Of a stretch of 64,000 nucleotides of DNA, positions 38,895 to 48,139 are shown piece after piece. Numbering within the stretch: the stretch's first letter is position 1; the number at the start of each line of letters is the position of its first letter. Origin of the DNA: Pelotomaculum sp. (lineage in GTDB: Bacteria > Bacillota > Desulfotomaculia > Desulfotomaculales > Pelotomaculaceae); NCBI GenBank assembly GCA_018435055.1, contig JAHDOA010000004.1, forward strand, positions 1 to 64,000. Reading direction: 5' to 3'. The notes under the pieces were generated by a model. It was not told the origin of the DNA, searched no databases, and worked only from the letters and a program-made list of their open reading frames with translations. The translations under genes and the position numbers were made by a program.

Positions 38895-39326
38895 CTAATA
38901 AGGCTGATTAAATATCCTTCGTATGTTCGGCATCGCGTGCTCAATAATTGGTTCTTTAAATGGACGCGGTGCCATTTTGGGGGTTCCTTCATCAAGCCAC
39001 GGTGCATACTTTACGTCAGTTGTAATAGCCGGTCTAGCTGTCAAATCTTTGCCTGCGCCCTCCGATGCTGTTCTTTGCCTCCAGCTCATCCGAAGGCTCC
39101 CGCTGCGCAATGCTGGTGCTTCTCCGGGAGCAGAGGCGGTATAAGTAGCCTTTTTCGTAAACGGCTTTCTGTATACCTTGCCGCTTCTCTTTCTTTTGTT
39201 GCTCAGGACATCAAGCGCCGAATCACGTAGCGCTGTTGAGGCTCGATAGGCTCTCGATTTTACTTCGTGGGTTATGTTTTCTACAACCTTAGCAACTTCA
39301 CCCTCTAAATTAATATTCAGGCCCAT
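38895..39326 (-). CDS. HK97 gp10-like phage tail/head-completion protein
   Basis: 143 aa from ATG 39326, which has a strong AAAGGAGG site. The C-terminal YAPWLDEGTPKMAPRPFKEP motif is the hallmark of HK97-gp10-like minor structural proteins that act between the head connector and tail. No other virion gene is nearby, so this is a phage remnant. It overlaps the preceding small ORF by 10 bp. Confidence 0.75.
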   Translation of the reverse strand: MGLNINLEGEVAKVVENITHEVKSRAYRASTALRDSALDVLSNKRKRSGKVYRKPFTKKATYTASAPGEAPALRSGSLRMSWRQRTASEGAGKDLTARPAITTDVKYAPWLDEGTPKMAPRPFKEPIIEHAMPNIRRIFNQPY

Positions 39327-39469
39327 GATCCTCCTTTCACCGGCATATTGGCAAATATCCGCGCCAGCCATGTCCGATGTCGTTGCCAGGTCCAGCCCGT
39401 CCGCTGCGGCAAGGCTCTCCTTGCCACGGCCCCGATCCGGGGAATTATAAACCTCTTAAAAAATCCCAT
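39317..39469 (-). CDS. Small phage-like ORF before the gp10-like gene
   Basis: 50 aa (MGFFKRFIIPRIGAVARRAL, then PQRTGWTWQRHRTWLA). Basic and tryptophan-rich, with no recognised domain. The 10-bp overlap with the gp10-like gene supports it, but there is no clear ribosome-binding site, so this could be a truncated gene or a spurious ORF. Confidence 0.35.
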   Translation of the reverse strand: MGFFKRFIIPRIGAVARRALPQRTGWTWQRHRTWLARIFANMPVKGGSWA

Positions 39470-39511
39470 ATTCCAGATTGCAGCCATAACCGGGATAACC
39501 TTCGGGCTTAA

Positions 39512-39796
39512 AGACACCAAGCTGCAGCAATAAAGGCTGCAGAAAAGACGCCTTATGAGAAGATTTTGACAAGCTGGATTCACTCCAACGGCGTATTAAT
39601 GGCATTCAGGGAGGGGATCCCAGAAATGAAGAGCATATAATCACCTCTTTAAAGCTATATTAGCGGGGCCAAGCAGCAGCCGGCGGCTGCACCGCAAGGA
39701 GCCGGGAGTAAACCGGATGCCCTTGCAGGATTTAAGACAATCGACGACTACCCCTTTTACTCAAATAATGGTTTGACTGTCGGCAAGCAAAAATAA
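39512..39796 (+). pseudogene. DnaD-like/phage replication gene remnant
   Basis: Two in-frame blocks with coding character but internal stops. The first, 39512-39640, reads AAIKAAEKTPYEKILTSWIH then SNGVLMAFREGIPEMKSI and resembles the C-terminal end of a DnaD-like replication protein. The second, about 39657-39796, reads KPDALAGFKTIDDYPFYSNN and ends at a stop codon. Neither has a start, and a stop precedes each. Low-confidence interpretation as a broken phage replisome gene. Confidence 0.35.
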
Positions 39797-39875
39797 AAAC
39801 AGGAGCTTTTTCAAGCCCCCGCTTCGTATTATAGTCACCTGCTATTATTCTATCACGGAGGGGGGGAGCGCTCAA

Positions 39876-40622
39876 GTGACAAATGAAGAGCTGGCGGCCA
39901 TAGCAGCCCAGGGGGAGAGGGAAAGCCTATACAAACTTTACTTCGCAGTGGCGCCTCTGCTCTACAAGCTCATAAGCCGGTTTTTCCCGCTATGCAGGGA
40001 AAAAGCATATATCGAACCGGAGGACCTACTACAATGCGGTTACTTTGCATTTTTAGAGGCTGTAAGAAGCTTTGCCCCAGAGAAGGGATTCGTTTTTGTT
40101 TCATACCTGAGATATCCGGTGCAAAATATATGCTACAGTGAATTAGGCCTAAGAGGTAAAAAACAGGTGAAGACGATATCGCTTGAAACGCCCCTAACCA
40201 CCATGACCGACGATGGATCCTTAACCCTGGAGGATATCATTGAGGACCCTGATGCAAATACATATAACTATTGCGAGTTAAATGCCATGCAGCTTGTTAT
40301 TAGGGAAGAAATAGACAAGCTCCCCTCCCGCGAGAAATGTGTTATTTATGGCAGCTTCTACGAAAATAAAACTGTAAAGGAGCTGGCTTCATGGCTTGGC
40401 TGGGACGCCGGGGTTGTACGGTCGGTAAAATATTCCGCATACAGTATGCTTCGGGGATCTGAAAACATGCAGGCCTTGAGGAAAACCTATCAATTCCATG
40501 ACAATTTAACCCCGGAATGTATGATTGTTTCATTTGGAGTGCAAATAAGCGATATTCTGGGTTTTTGTTTGAATGAATACAGGCCGGGGGCCGGTACAGG
40601 GGTTAGAAAGGCGGATGGGTAA
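39876..40622 (+). CDS. Sigma-70-family-like factor of the integrated element
   Basis: 248 aa. Region 2-like sequence (DLLQCGYFAFLEAVRSF, then FVFVSYLRYPVQNICY, residues about 49-88) and region 4-like HTH (KLPSREKCVIYGSF, then KTVKELASWLGWDAGVVRSV, residues about 148-185) are recognisable; region 3 is short. The GTG start at 39876 has a long purine-rich GGAGG site. Such factors occur on phages and conjugative elements. The last 45 residues are unlike sigma factors. Confidence 0.75.
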   Translation: MTNEELAAIAAQGERESLYKLYFAVAPLLYKLISRFFPLCREKAYIEPEDLLQCGYFAFLEAVRSFAPEKGFVFVSYLRYPVQNICYSELGLRGKKQVKTISLETPLTTMTDDGSLTLEDIIEDPDANTYNYCELNAMQLVIREEIDKLPSREKCVIYGSFYENKTVKELASWLGWDAGVVRSVKYSAYSMLRGSENMQALRKTYQFHDNLTPECMIVSFGVQISDILGFCLNEYRPGAGTGVRKADG

Positions 40623-40715
40623 ACTAGGCGAGCGTGTAGGAAGGGGGGGGTAATAATTGGATATGTAAATAATTTCGTGTAAATGGAATTCTTTATCAAG
40701 GTTTTGGTTAAGCTA

Positions 40716-41313
40716 GGAATTCAAGCTTTTTGCTGAGGCTGTTTTAGATAAACCTGCGGCATATGCCGTTTTTAATACTTTGTTCTGGACAGGTATGCGT
40801 TCCGGTGAGCTCCTGGCGCTCACCCTTAATGATGTAAATTTCGAGGCTAAAACTATCAGCATAACAAAAAGCTATGCCCGAGTTAATTGTAAGGACATCA
40901 TTTCACCCCCCAAGACGTCCAAAAGCCGCCGGGTAATCACAGCCCCCAATTTTCTACTGGATATCCTGCAGGATTACACCAGCCGTTTGTTTGATTACGA
41001 GCCATCGGATCGCCTCTTTGAATATTCAAAGCATTTCCTGCAAAACGAAATGTCACGCGGCTGTAAAAAATCGGGTGTTAAAAAAATACGTGTTCATGAC
41101 ATCCGTCATTCCCACGCATCTTTACTTATTGAACTTGGTTTCTCGCCACTGCTAATATCGGAGCGCCTTGGCCATGAAAACGTGGAGACTACTTTGGAAA
41201 CTTACGCCCATTTATACCCTGATAAGCATGGGGAAGTATCCAGCAAGCTGAACGAGCTCTTTTCCCCAAAAACTAACCCTAAAACGCAAATTTATCCGGG
41301 TATTTCAGAATAA
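40716..41313 (+). pseudogene. int: Tyrosine recombinase (integrase), N-terminally truncated
   Basis: The reading frame opens right after a TAG with EFKLFAEAVLDKPAAYAVFN and continues through an intact catalytic domain: first Arg in WTGMRSGELLALT, HDIRHSHASLL (His-x-x-Arg), GHENVETT and the nucleophile in ETYAHLYPD. About 180 N-terminal residues (arm-type and core-binding domains) are missing, and the only start inside the block is TTG 40780. It lies next to the right att repeat, as expected for the integrase of the element. Confidence 0.82.
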
Positions 41314-41334
41314 TGCTTCCATACTGCTACCACA

Positions 41335-41388
41335 AACAAAATTAAGCCCCTGCAACCCTTTTATTTATCGGGTTCAGAGGCATTTTAA
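41335..41388 (-). terminator. guaA terminator
   Basis: Minus-strand stem GCCTCTGAACCC/GGGTTGCAGGGGC followed by a T-rich tract, just after the guaA stop. The hairpin overlaps the att repeat and is duplicated on the left at 36216-36265. Confidence 0.65.
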
Positions 41389-41403
41389 CGTCTATTCCCA
41401 CTC
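41370..41403. repeat. Right attachment-site repeat (guaA 3' end)
   Basis: 34 bp identical to 36251-36284. It covers the last codons and stop of guaA plus one arm of its terminator, so guaA stays intact after integration. Confidence 0.88.
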
Positions 41404-42933
41404 GATCGTCGCCGGGGGCTTGGAGGTGATGTCGTAGACCACCCGGTTGAACTCCTTGATTTCGCTGACGATGCGTGACGAAATTGCTTCCAATACTTCG
41501 TAAGGCAGGCGCACCCAGTCTGCGGTCATGGCGTCGACACTGTTTACCGCCCGGATTGCCACGGTGTGCGCGTAAGTACGTTCGTCCCCCATCACACCGA
41601 CGCTCTTCATGTCCGGCAATATAGCAAAGGATTGCCAGATTTGCCGGTAAAGGCCGGCCTTGCGGATCTCCTCCTCGACAATGGCGTCCGCCGCCTGTAT
41701 CAGGTCTATTTTTTCTTGTGTTACCTCACCCAGGATGCGCACAGCCAGGCCGGGGCCGGGGAAAGGCTGGCGCCAGACCACTTCCTCAGGCAGGCCCATC
41801 TCCTCGCCCAGTAGTCTCACCTCGTCTTTAAACAGCCAGCGCAGCGGCTCCACCAGTTCAAAGCGCATGTCTTCCGGCAGGCAGCCGACATTATGGTGGC
41901 TTTTTATCACCGAGGCGGTGGCTGTGCCGCTTTCCACCACGTCGGGGTAAAGCGTGCCTTGCACAAGAAATTCAATGTTCCCCAGCCGGGCGGCTTCGTC
42001 TTCAAATACCCTGATAAACTCCTCTCCAATGATTTTCCTTTTTTGCTCGGGGTCGGTCACACCTGCCAGTTTTCCAAGAAACCGCCGGCGGGCGTCCACA
42101 AAAATTAAATTGATCTTGAATTTTTCCTTGAAGGTTTTTTGCACCTGGTTGGCCTCGTCCTTGCGCAGCAGGCCATGATCCACAAAAACGCAGGTCAGCT
42201 GTCCTCCCACTGCTTTTTGTACCATTACCGCGGCAACGGATGAATCAACCCCGCCGCTCAAAGCGCACAAAACCTTCCTGTTCCCTACCTGCCCGCGTAT
42301 TTCGGCAATAGTCCTTTCAAGAAAGGAACCCATAGTCCAGAGACCGCGGCAGCCACAGACATCATAAAGAAAAGCTTTTAATATATCCTGTCCCCTGGTT
42401 GTATGCGCAACCTCGGGGTGAAACTGTACAGCGTAAAGATTTTTGCCCGGTTGGGCCATGGCCGCGACCGGCGCTTTTACAGTACGGGCTGTAACAGTAA
42501 AGCCTGGAGGCGCTGATTCTACCAGGTCGCCGTGGCTCATCCAGCACTGCTCGACAGGACCCAAGGCGGATAGAATATCACCTCTATCCAGGACTATTAA
42601 TTCAGTTTTCCCGTACTCCGGGTGGTTAGCCGGCGATACCCGCCCGCCCAAATGCCGCGCCATTAACTGCATGCCGTAACAAATTCCCAGCACAGGGATC
42701 CCCAGTTCATAAATAGCCGGGTCGCACACCGGAGCATTGTCCTGGCAAACGCTGGAGGGACCGCCCGAAAAAACAATCCCCCTGGGCCTCTTCTTCTTTA
42801 TTTCCTCGACGGAAGTCGAAAATGGCAGCATTTCGCAAAATACCTTTAACTCACGGATGCGTCGGGCAATCAGGTGGCTGTATTGGCCCCCAAAATCAAG
42901 TACTATGACCAGTTCCTGCTCGGGCAGACGCAT
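41392..42933 (-). CDS. guaA: GMP synthase (glutamine-hydrolysing)
   Basis: 513 aa from ATG 42933 (GGGGGA upstream). The glutamine amidotransferase domain has [19 protein letters not shown] and the nucleophile in [15 protein letters not shown]. The ATP-pyrophosphatase domain has [17 protein letters not shown], and the dimerisation domain ends PPATIEWE. It converts XMP to GMP. Its start lies 1 bp after the hpt stop codon, so hpt-guaA is an operon. Its 3' end was used as an integration site. Confidence 0.97.
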   Translation of the reverse strand: MRLPEQELVIVLDFGGQYSHLIARRIRELKVFCEMLPFSTSVEEIKKKRPRGIVFSGGPSSVCQDNAPVCDPAIYELGIPVLGICYGMQLMARHLGGRVSPANHPEYGKTELIVLDRGDILSALGPVEQCWMSHGDLVESAPPGFTVTARTVKAPVAAMAQPGKNLYAVQFHPEVAHTTRGQDILKAFLYDVCGCRGLWTMGSFLERTIAEIRGQVGNRKVLCALSGGVDSSVAAVMVQKAVGGQLTCVFVDHGLLRKDEANQVQKTFKEKFKINLIFVDARRRFLGKLAGVTDPEQKRKIIGEEFIRVFEDEAARLGNIEFLVQGTLYPDVVESGTATASVIKSHHNVGCLPEDMRFELVEPLRWLFKDEVRLLGEEMGLPEEVVWRQPFPGPGLAVRILGEVTQEKIDLIQAADAIVEEEIRKAGLYRQIWQSFAILPDMKSVGVMGDERTYAHTVAIRAVNSVDAMTADWVRLPYEVLEAISSRIVSEIKEFNRVVYDITSKPPATIEWE

Positions 42934-42934
42934 A

Positions 42935-43483
42935 TTATTCCCCCTTGTCCATATATACTTTGGGATGCAAAACCATGATGCAGGGAAGATTCCTGTAGCG
43001 ATCGCTGTAATCAAGGCCATATCCCACTACAAATTCATCAGGGATAACAAAACCTTTATAATAAATCTCCACCGGTTCAATCCGGCGTGAAGGCTTGTCC
43101 AACAGGGTGCAGATTTTAACGCTGGCCGGGTCACGGGAATTGAGATCCTTCGCCAGGCTGTTCAGCGTAAGGCCGGTATCGACTATATCCTCTACAATAA
43201 TAATGTGGCGGCCTGCAACCCCGCAAGGCAGATCTCTTAGAATGCGCACCTTGCCGGATGACTTAGATGATGCGCCATAGCTTGAAACAGCCATAAAATC
43301 ATACTGGGTCGGGATGGATATTTCCCGGACCAGGTCGGCCAGAAAAATCATAGCGCCTTTCAAGATCCCAACCATAAGCAATTCCTTGCCGGCATAATCG
43401 TTGGAGATACGCCTGCCCAGTTCCATTACTTTGGCGCGGATTTCATTTTCGGAAATAAGAACGCGTTTACAGTCCGGATGCAC
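42935..43483 (-). CDS. hpt: Hypoxanthine phosphoribosyltransferase
   Basis: 182 aa. It salvages hypoxanthine and guanine with PRPP. The PRPP-binding motif [15 protein letters not shown] is intact, with [19 protein letters not shown] near the N-terminus. I start at GTG 43483, which is preceded by AGGGGG at 7 nt and gives the usual [16 protein letters not shown]-terminus; TTG 43510 upstream has no site. Confidence 0.94.
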   Translation of the reverse strand: MHPDCKRVLISENEIRAKVMELGRRISNDYAGKELLMVGILKGAMIFLADLVREISIPTQYDFMAVSSYGASSKSSGKVRILRDLPCGVAGRHIIIVEDIVDTGLTLNSLAKDLNSRDPASVKICTLLDKPSRRIEPVEIYYKGFVIPDEFVVGYGLDYSDRYRNLPCIMVLHPKVYMDKGE

Positions 43484-43586
43484 CTTGTAGCCCCCTTTGG
43501 TAATCTGCAAAAAAGCTCATAACTTTCCGGTTAATACCTTTCTTATGTCAAACATTATATCCTGTATACTACTATTAATAAAGTTC

Positions 43587-43609
43587 AAAAAAAAATCCGG
43601 CGTAGCCGG
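43587..43609 (-). terminator. Intrinsic terminator after the 43618-44355 gene
   Basis: Short perfect stem CCGGC/GCCGG followed by nine T residues on the minus strand. Confidence 0.8.
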
Positions 43610-43617
43610 TACAGACC

Positions 43618-44355
43618 TTAAAATGCCGGGATTGGCGGATCAATTGTAATATTTTTGTCATAGTCCCAAAAACGCAGGGTAATTTCAATGCCGCCGGCGG
43701 GGTTTTGTTTATCTCTGGCCTGAAGCGTGGCCTGCCGCAGACGATAGTCTTCGGGACTTAGCCATACTTTAAAAAAATAATCACTTAAACGCAGTTCAAG
43801 AAAGGGATCCATCAGGTTTGGGCGCATTTCCAGAAGAATCAGCTTTTCACCGTTTACCTTTTCCAGGCCTATATACTTTAAATTGGGGATGTCTTTGAAA
43901 TTGAAATAGGCCAGGGGATTAAGTTCAGCGTAAAAAAGTTCTGAATCCGAAAGTTTGTTTCCGGGCAGTGAGAGCCATTGGCCGGTCTGTTGATCCTTGA
44001 CATAAGCACTGGCGCCTACCTGCACAAACTCAATAGGTGTATTCATCATCACACCTGTCATATGCACCTTATCCGGGGCCACCCGTTCCCCTTCCACCTT
44101 ACTGAAAAAATCATTGCCGGCGTTTCCTGCGGTGATCAGCCTGGTCTCCGTCTGGTAGCGGAAGCTGGCGCTGGATCTGGTTTTTTCGATACCGGTCGCC
44201 AGCATTTGCTGCGGGGGCATCATCTTCCCTATTCCTCTGGGCATAAAAACCCCCACGCCCTTGATTACCAAGAATAAAAAGAGAATTAGGGCAAGCGCAA
44301 ACAATACGGACCTTTTATTCAGAACAACCCACTGCGATCGCAGCACTAAAGACAT
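43618..44355 (-). CDS. Membrane-anchored extracytoplasmic protein, LolA/LppX-like fold possible
   Basis: 245 aa with one N-terminal membrane helix (about residues 17-37) and an extracellular domain of alternating strands. The pattern 'SFRYQTETRLITAG ... VHMTGVMMNTPIEFVQVG ... YVKDQQTGQWLSLPG ... LKYIGLEKVNGEKLILLEM' resembles the half-barrel of LolA/LprG-like or DUF6612-like proteins. No lipobox cysteine is present. Stand-alone gene with its own terminator. Function not assignable. Confidence 0.75.
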   Translation of the reverse strand: MSLVLRSQWVVLNKRSVLFALALILFLFLVIKGVGVFMPRGIGKMMPPQQMLATGIEKTRSSASFRYQTETRLITAGNAGNDFFSKVEGERVAPDKVHMTGVMMNTPIEFVQVGASAYVKDQQTGQWLSLPGNKLSDSELFYAELNPLAYFNFKDIPNLKYIGLEKVNGEKLILLEMRPNLMDPFLELRLSDYFFKVWLSPEDYRLRQATLQARDKQNPAGGIEITLRFWDYDKNITIDPPIPAF

Positions 44356-44497
44356 CCCCCTGTCCGGATGATCATTGACTTATCCCTATCATACGAAAAC
44401 GAGAAGGGAATTATGACAGTATACCGAAGAGCTATATAGTAAATAATTCTATCAATAACCCCATACCCCCGCACAAAATTGTTAAGGAGCTGTAACC

Positions 44498-44815
44498 ATG
44501 GAAATTAAAGACATGCAGGGAGAAGTGGACAAATGGATTACCCAGTTTGAGGAAGGCTACTGGAGCCCTCTTTCCATGCTGGCCCGGCTGGCGGAAGAAG
44601 TAGGGGAATTCGCGCGGGAAGTCAACCACCAGTATGGCGAGAAGACTAAAAAACCGGAGGAGCCGATCGGTGATTTGGCGCTTGAGCTGGGTGATATTTT
44701 ATTTATCGTGGTGTGTTACGCTAACTCCTTAAATATCGATCTCGAAGACACCTTTAAAAGGGTACTGGCCAAGTACCGCTATCGCGATAGCGACAGATGG
44801 ACCAGGAAGGAATAA
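44498..44815 (+). CDS. MazG-like nucleotide pyrophosphohydrolase
   Basis: 105 aa, a single MazG domain. The metal-binding E-E-x-x-E and E-x-x-D motifs are seen in LAEEVGEFAREVNHQ and LALELGDILFIVVCY. It probably hydrolyses non-canonical or surplus NTPs/dNTPs. An AAGGAGC site precedes the ATG. It is transcribed divergently from the membrane-anchored protein gene and lies 110 bp upstream of the DUF1015 gene. Confidence 0.9.
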   Translation: MEIKDMQGEVDKWITQFEEGYWSPLSMLARLAEEVGEFAREVNHQYGEKTKKPEEPIGDLALELGDILFIVVCYANSLNIDLEDTFKRVLAKYRYRDSDRWTRKE

Positions 44816-44925
44816 CTTTATTTGTTTTTTGTACCCGGTTATATTACAATTTAACTAGATAATAAAAATATGCCGGGTAGCAAACCATTAATTAATCATT
44901 ATTTTCTTGGGGGGATTATTTTTAA

Positions 44926-46359
44926 ATGGCCGTAATTATACCCATTAGAGGCCTGCGTTATAACCCGCGCAAAATAGAAAACATGGCTGACGTGGTGACA
45001 CCGCCTTATGACGTTATCGATGCCGCTGCCCAGGAACGTTATTACAAGCGCAACCCCTACAACATTATCCGACTGGAATACAGCAAGATACTGAGCGGAG
45101 ACGATGATAAAAACAATCGCTATACCAGGGCGGCGAAAGATTACAGGGACTGGCTGCGGGAAAACATCCTGATCCGGGAACCGGAGCCCGCCATATACCT
45201 GTACGAGCAGGAGTTCCAGGCAGGAGGGGAAAACAAAGTCCGCAGCGGGATCACCTGTGGTTTCAGGCTGGAGACCTACGAAAAAGGCAATGTCCTCCCC
45301 CATGAAGAGACCATACCCAAACATAAAGCCGATCGCCTCAAGCTGATGCGCGCCTGCAGGACAAATTTCAGCCCTGTCTTCAGCCTTTACACTGACCGGG
45401 AGAACAGGATTGTCGGCGCCCTGAAAAACGTGGCAAAGGGAACCCCACCGGATATAAACTTTACTGACGACTCGGGTGAATCACACAGAATGTGGGTGGT
45501 CACTGATCCTGGCGCTATCGGAGAGGTGCAGCGGATAATGGCAGATAAACGTATCTTTATCGCGGACGGGCACCACCGCTATGAAACCGCCCTGAACTAT
45601 AAAAGAGAACGGGAAACCAGCGGCGGCACAGATCGTGGAGATACTATTATCAACGCTGCCGGCTCATGTTTCTCCGCACCCGGGGGGGCAGCATCAACCC
45701 CCACAGGGTTTGAACCAGCTTACAATTACGTAATGATGACTTTGGTCAATATATATGATCCCGGGCTGATAGTGCTCCCCACCCACCGTTTGATTAAAAA
45801 TATAAAGTCACTGAATATAAACTGCCTGATTGATCAGATTAAAGAGAACTTTGCAGTTGATGAATATGATTTACAGTCGGATAAGAGAAATTTCCCGCAA
45901 CTCCTGGATATGCTGGAAGGCAAGGGCCTTGGTGAACGGCCCGGCGGCAAACCGCAAAACAAGGACGGACACCGCCATGTGTTCGGCCTTTATACCGGCA
46001 ATAATAGATTTTACCTCCTTACCTTAAAGGATGATTTGGACCTGGCGCAAATGATGCCGGCAGAAAAATCTCCCGCCTGGCAGGAGCTTGACGTATCAAT
46101 CCTGCACACACTTGTCATTGAAAAATACCTTGGCATCTGTGGAGAGCTCAGGGCTAAAGCCGACCATATCACCTATACCCGCGAGGAGGAGGGCGCCCTT
46201 GACGCTGTGGACAGGGGCGAATACCAGCTGGCGTTTTTTCTAAACCCCACCCTTGTCGACGAGGTCACGGCCATAGCGGGCCAGGGAGAAAAAATGCCGC
46301 AGAAAAGCACCTTTTTTTACCCGAAACTAATCACCGGGCTAGTAATAAACCAGTTATAA
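44926..46359 (+). CDS. DUF1015 family protein
   Basis: 477 aa. The family signatures PIRGLRYNPRKIENMADVVTP/PYDVID at the N-terminus and FIADGHHRYETALNYK near residue 210 are present. DUF1015 proteins are widespread in anaerobes and ParB-like in a small part of the fold, but no activity is established. A GGGGGGA tract precedes the ATG. A bidirectional terminator shared with tRNA-Val follows. Confidence 0.88.
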   Translation: MAVIIPIRGLRYNPRKIENMADVVTPPYDVIDAAAQERYYKRNPYNIIRLEYSKILSGDDDKNNRYTRAAKDYRDWLRENILIREPEPAIYLYEQEFQAGGENKVRSGITCGFRLETYEKGNVLPHEETIPKHKADRLKLMRACRTNFSPVFSLYTDRENRIVGALKNVAKGTPPDINFTDDSGESHRMWVVTDPGAIGEVQRIMADKRIFIADGHHRYETALNYKRERETSGGTDRGDTIINAAGSCFSAPGGAASTPTGFEPAYNYVMMTLVNIYDPGLIVLPTHRLIKNIKSLNINCLIDQIKENFAVDEYDLQSDKRNFPQLLDMLEGKGLGERPGGKPQNKDGHRHVFGLYTGNNRFYLLTLKDDLDLAQMMPAEKSPAWQELDVSILHTLVIEKYLGICGELRAKADHITYTREEEGALDAVDRGEYQLAFFLNPTLVDEVTAIAGQGEKMPQKSTFFYPKLITGLVINQL

Positions 46360-46377
46360 AGGTTATTCAGACGTTAA

Positions 46378-46410
46378 AAAACCCGGCAGCTTTGTGGTTG
46401 CCGGGTTTTC
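46378..46410. terminator. Bidirectional terminator between DUF1015 and tRNA-Val
   Basis: Stem AACCCGGCA/TGCCGGGTT with A and T runs on both sides. Confidence 0.8.
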
Positions 46411-46411
46411 C

Positions 46412-46486
46412 TGGTGGGGATGACTGGTTTCGAACCAGTGGCCTCTTGAATGTGAGTCAAGCGCTCTCCCGCTGAGCTACACCCCC
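46412..46486 (-). tRNA. tRNA-Val (anticodon CAC)
   Basis: Cloverleaf read by eye on the minus strand: acceptor GGGGGTG/CATCCCC, D-arm GCTC...GAGC, anticodon arm CTTGA-CTCACAT-TCAAG (anticodon CAC), T-arm ACTGG-TTCGAAA-CCAGT, discriminator A and an encoded CCA. Confidence 0.95.
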
Positions 46487-46602
46487 GTATTTATTTGGTT
46501 GAAGCGCAAAAGAATTTTACCATATAGCAGCCGAAAAAACAAGGGGTAAAGAATTGCCATGCCTCGCGGCTACACTATTGTCAAATTTAGCCGGCTGCAG
46601 GA

Positions 46603-47169
46603 TCATTTTATAGTTAGTTGCCCGCTAGCTAGCGCCCGGTATATTTCCTCCCAGGAGTGCTTTCTATAAACAAGCTGGGGCAGCGCCCCACGGTTATAAG
46701 GGGCGTCCATCAGCAGCACCGGGATCCCGGCGGCGCTTACCTTTATACCTATTTCGAGGGTGTCTTCTATCAGCACTTTCAAATCCTTCTCCAGGCAGAA
46801 TTCCTTTTTTTCGTGGCTGCCGAGCAGCAAAAGTTCATCATATGGCAGGTTGTTTTTCTTCAGCCAGTTATAAGTTTCCTGATAATATCTTTTATCTCTG
46901 GCCGTAATGATGCATATTTCATGATGCTGTTTAAGCTTGCCGAGGTAATAGGAAGATCCAGTTACCGGCGCCGGTTCACTCATTAAGAATCGGCCTTTGC
47001 GCTCAAGAAATAATTTAAGTTCGTTAAAAGTAACACCATAGGTCTTATGGATTTCGTAAAGGTGGATCTCCTCTAACTGCTTGTTTTTATTGAAAAATTT
47101 ATTAAGCTCTGTCACCCAGAGAGGCAAGCTGTTTGCCAGCACCCCGTCTATGTCCACGCCAATTTTCAT
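46603..47169 (-). CDS. HAD-superfamily 5'-nucleotidase, NT5C type
   Basis: 188 aa. The nucleophile motif GVDIDGVLANSLP, ICIITARDKRYY (motif II) and KVLIEDTLEIG (motif IV) fit NT5C-type 5'(3')-deoxyribonucleotidases and their relatives. The lysine of motif III is probably HEKKEFCLEKD. The second ATG (47169), 6 nt from GGAGG, is the better start than the first at 47175. Substrate uncertain. Confidence 0.82.
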   Translation of the reverse strand: MKIGVDIDGVLANSLPLWVTELNKFFNKNKQLEEIHLYEIHKTYGVTFNELKLFLERKGRFLMSEPAPVTGSSYYLGKLKQHHEICIITARDKRYYQETYNWLKKNNLPYDELLLLGSHEKKEFCLEKDLKVLIEDTLEIGIKVSAAGIPVLLMDAPYNRGALPQLVYRKHSWEEIYRALASGQLTIK

Positions 47170-47261
47170 TCTCATCCTCCGCTGCGCTTAAAATTCTCTA
47201 TCAGTATATTCTTGAACCATGCCGGGATACCCTGCAAATCAACGCCTCTTCTATAAATTGC

Positions 47262-47286
47262 AAAAAAAAAGCCCGTTAGGGCTTTA
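47262..47286 (-). terminator. Intrinsic terminator after sleB-like gene
   Basis: Minus-strand stem AAGCCC/GGGCTT followed by nine T residues. Confidence 0.85.
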
Positions 47287-47312
47287 TCATATACTGTTTT
47301 TGAAGTTGTCCT

Positions 47313-48125
47313 TTAATATGAAAAAATCACACTTCCAATCGTTTTGCTTACCGGCCTGGCCCACAGCCAGTTGCTTTTTGAGTAGTCGGCAAAGAAATAG
47401 GTTGCCCCGTTTGTCGGGTCAGCCCCCCCCAGGGCTTCTTTTGCCGCCCTTAACGAATCACTGCTGGCTGGCCTGCTGATCCACCCGTTTTGTACCGGCT
47501 CAAACTGGTAAACCCCATTTCCATGCTCGTATATCACGTCTTGTATTGTCTTGGGGAATCCAGGGGTAAACACCCGGTTTAAAACCACTGCCCCGACTGC
47601 TACCTTTCCCTCATATGGTTCGCCGTCTGCCTCGGCGGTAATCAACCTGGCCAGCAGATCGACATCCGCCAGGGTAGGCCTGATCAATATTCCTCCCCTG
47701 CTTACCTGCGGCATAGCCTGGGCTACTGCCCCGGCGGGCAAATTCAGGACCATGCCGGGGTAAATACCGGTGCTTTCCAGGTTATTGGCTGCCATAAGAT
47801 CCTGATAGTTTACACCGTATTTTTGCGCAATCAGCCAGAGAGAATCCCCAGCCTGCACAGTGTAGACCGGCCTGCGGGTATCCGCAGTATTGCCCAGGCC
47901 AGTCTGAAACCCCGGTATACTGAGTTTCTGGCCGGGGTAGATCAGGTAGTCTTTTACCCCATTGGCTTCCATTAAAGAAGCAACGGTTATACCGTAGTCG
48001 CGGCTGATAGTATAGAGGCTTTCACCCGGCAAAACAGTATGTGTGGCAGCAGCCAGCGCCGGGACGGGCATAAAAAGAACGCCCAAAACAAAAACATACA
48101 AAAACATACGAGAAAACAAAGACAT
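47313..48125 (-). CDS. Secreted cell-wall hydrolase: two LysM + SleB/hydrolase-2 domain
   Basis: 270 aa. Signal peptide to about residue 26 (PVPALAAA), LysM 1 (HTVLPGESLYTISRDYG, residues about 28-72), LysM 2 (YTVQAGDSLWLIAQKYG, about 86-131), then a SleB-type domain (LLARLITAEADGEPYEGKVA, with the catalytic Glu in TAEADGE) to the end. SleB enzymes are lytic transglycosylases of spore-cortex or vegetative peptidoglycan. The gene is directly controlled by a c-di-AMP (ydaO) riboswitch in its leader, the classic pairing for LysM/cell-wall hydrolase genes. Confidence 0.92.
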   Translation of the reverse strand: MSLFSRMFLYVFVLGVLFMPVPALAAATHTVLPGESLYTISRDYGITVASLMEANGVKDYLIYPGQKLSIPGFQTGLGNTADTRRPVYTVQAGDSLWLIAQKYGVNYQDLMAANNLESTGIYPGMVLNLPAGAVAQAMPQVSRGGILIRPTLADVDLLARLITAEADGEPYEGKVAVGAVVLNRVFTPGFPKTIQDVIYEHGNGVYQFEPVQNGWISRPASSDSLRAAKEALGGADPTNGATYFFADYSKSNWLWARPVSKTIGSVIFSY

Positions 48126-48139
48126 ATAATCCCTCCTTT

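Larger units (their letters stand above)
36285..41369. mobile_element. Decayed integrative element at the guaA 3' end
   Basis: About 5.1 kb between two 34-bp direct repeats, one of which is the 3' end of guaA, a common integration target. The content differs from the flanking housekeeping genes: a truncated tyrosine recombinase next to the guaA end, sigma-like factor, HK97-gp10-like protein, HTH-Fic pair, DUF3873-like and other small ORFs, and a DnaD-like remnant. Gene order and missing structural genes indicate a degraded prophage or integrative element rather than an active one. Confidence 0.82.
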
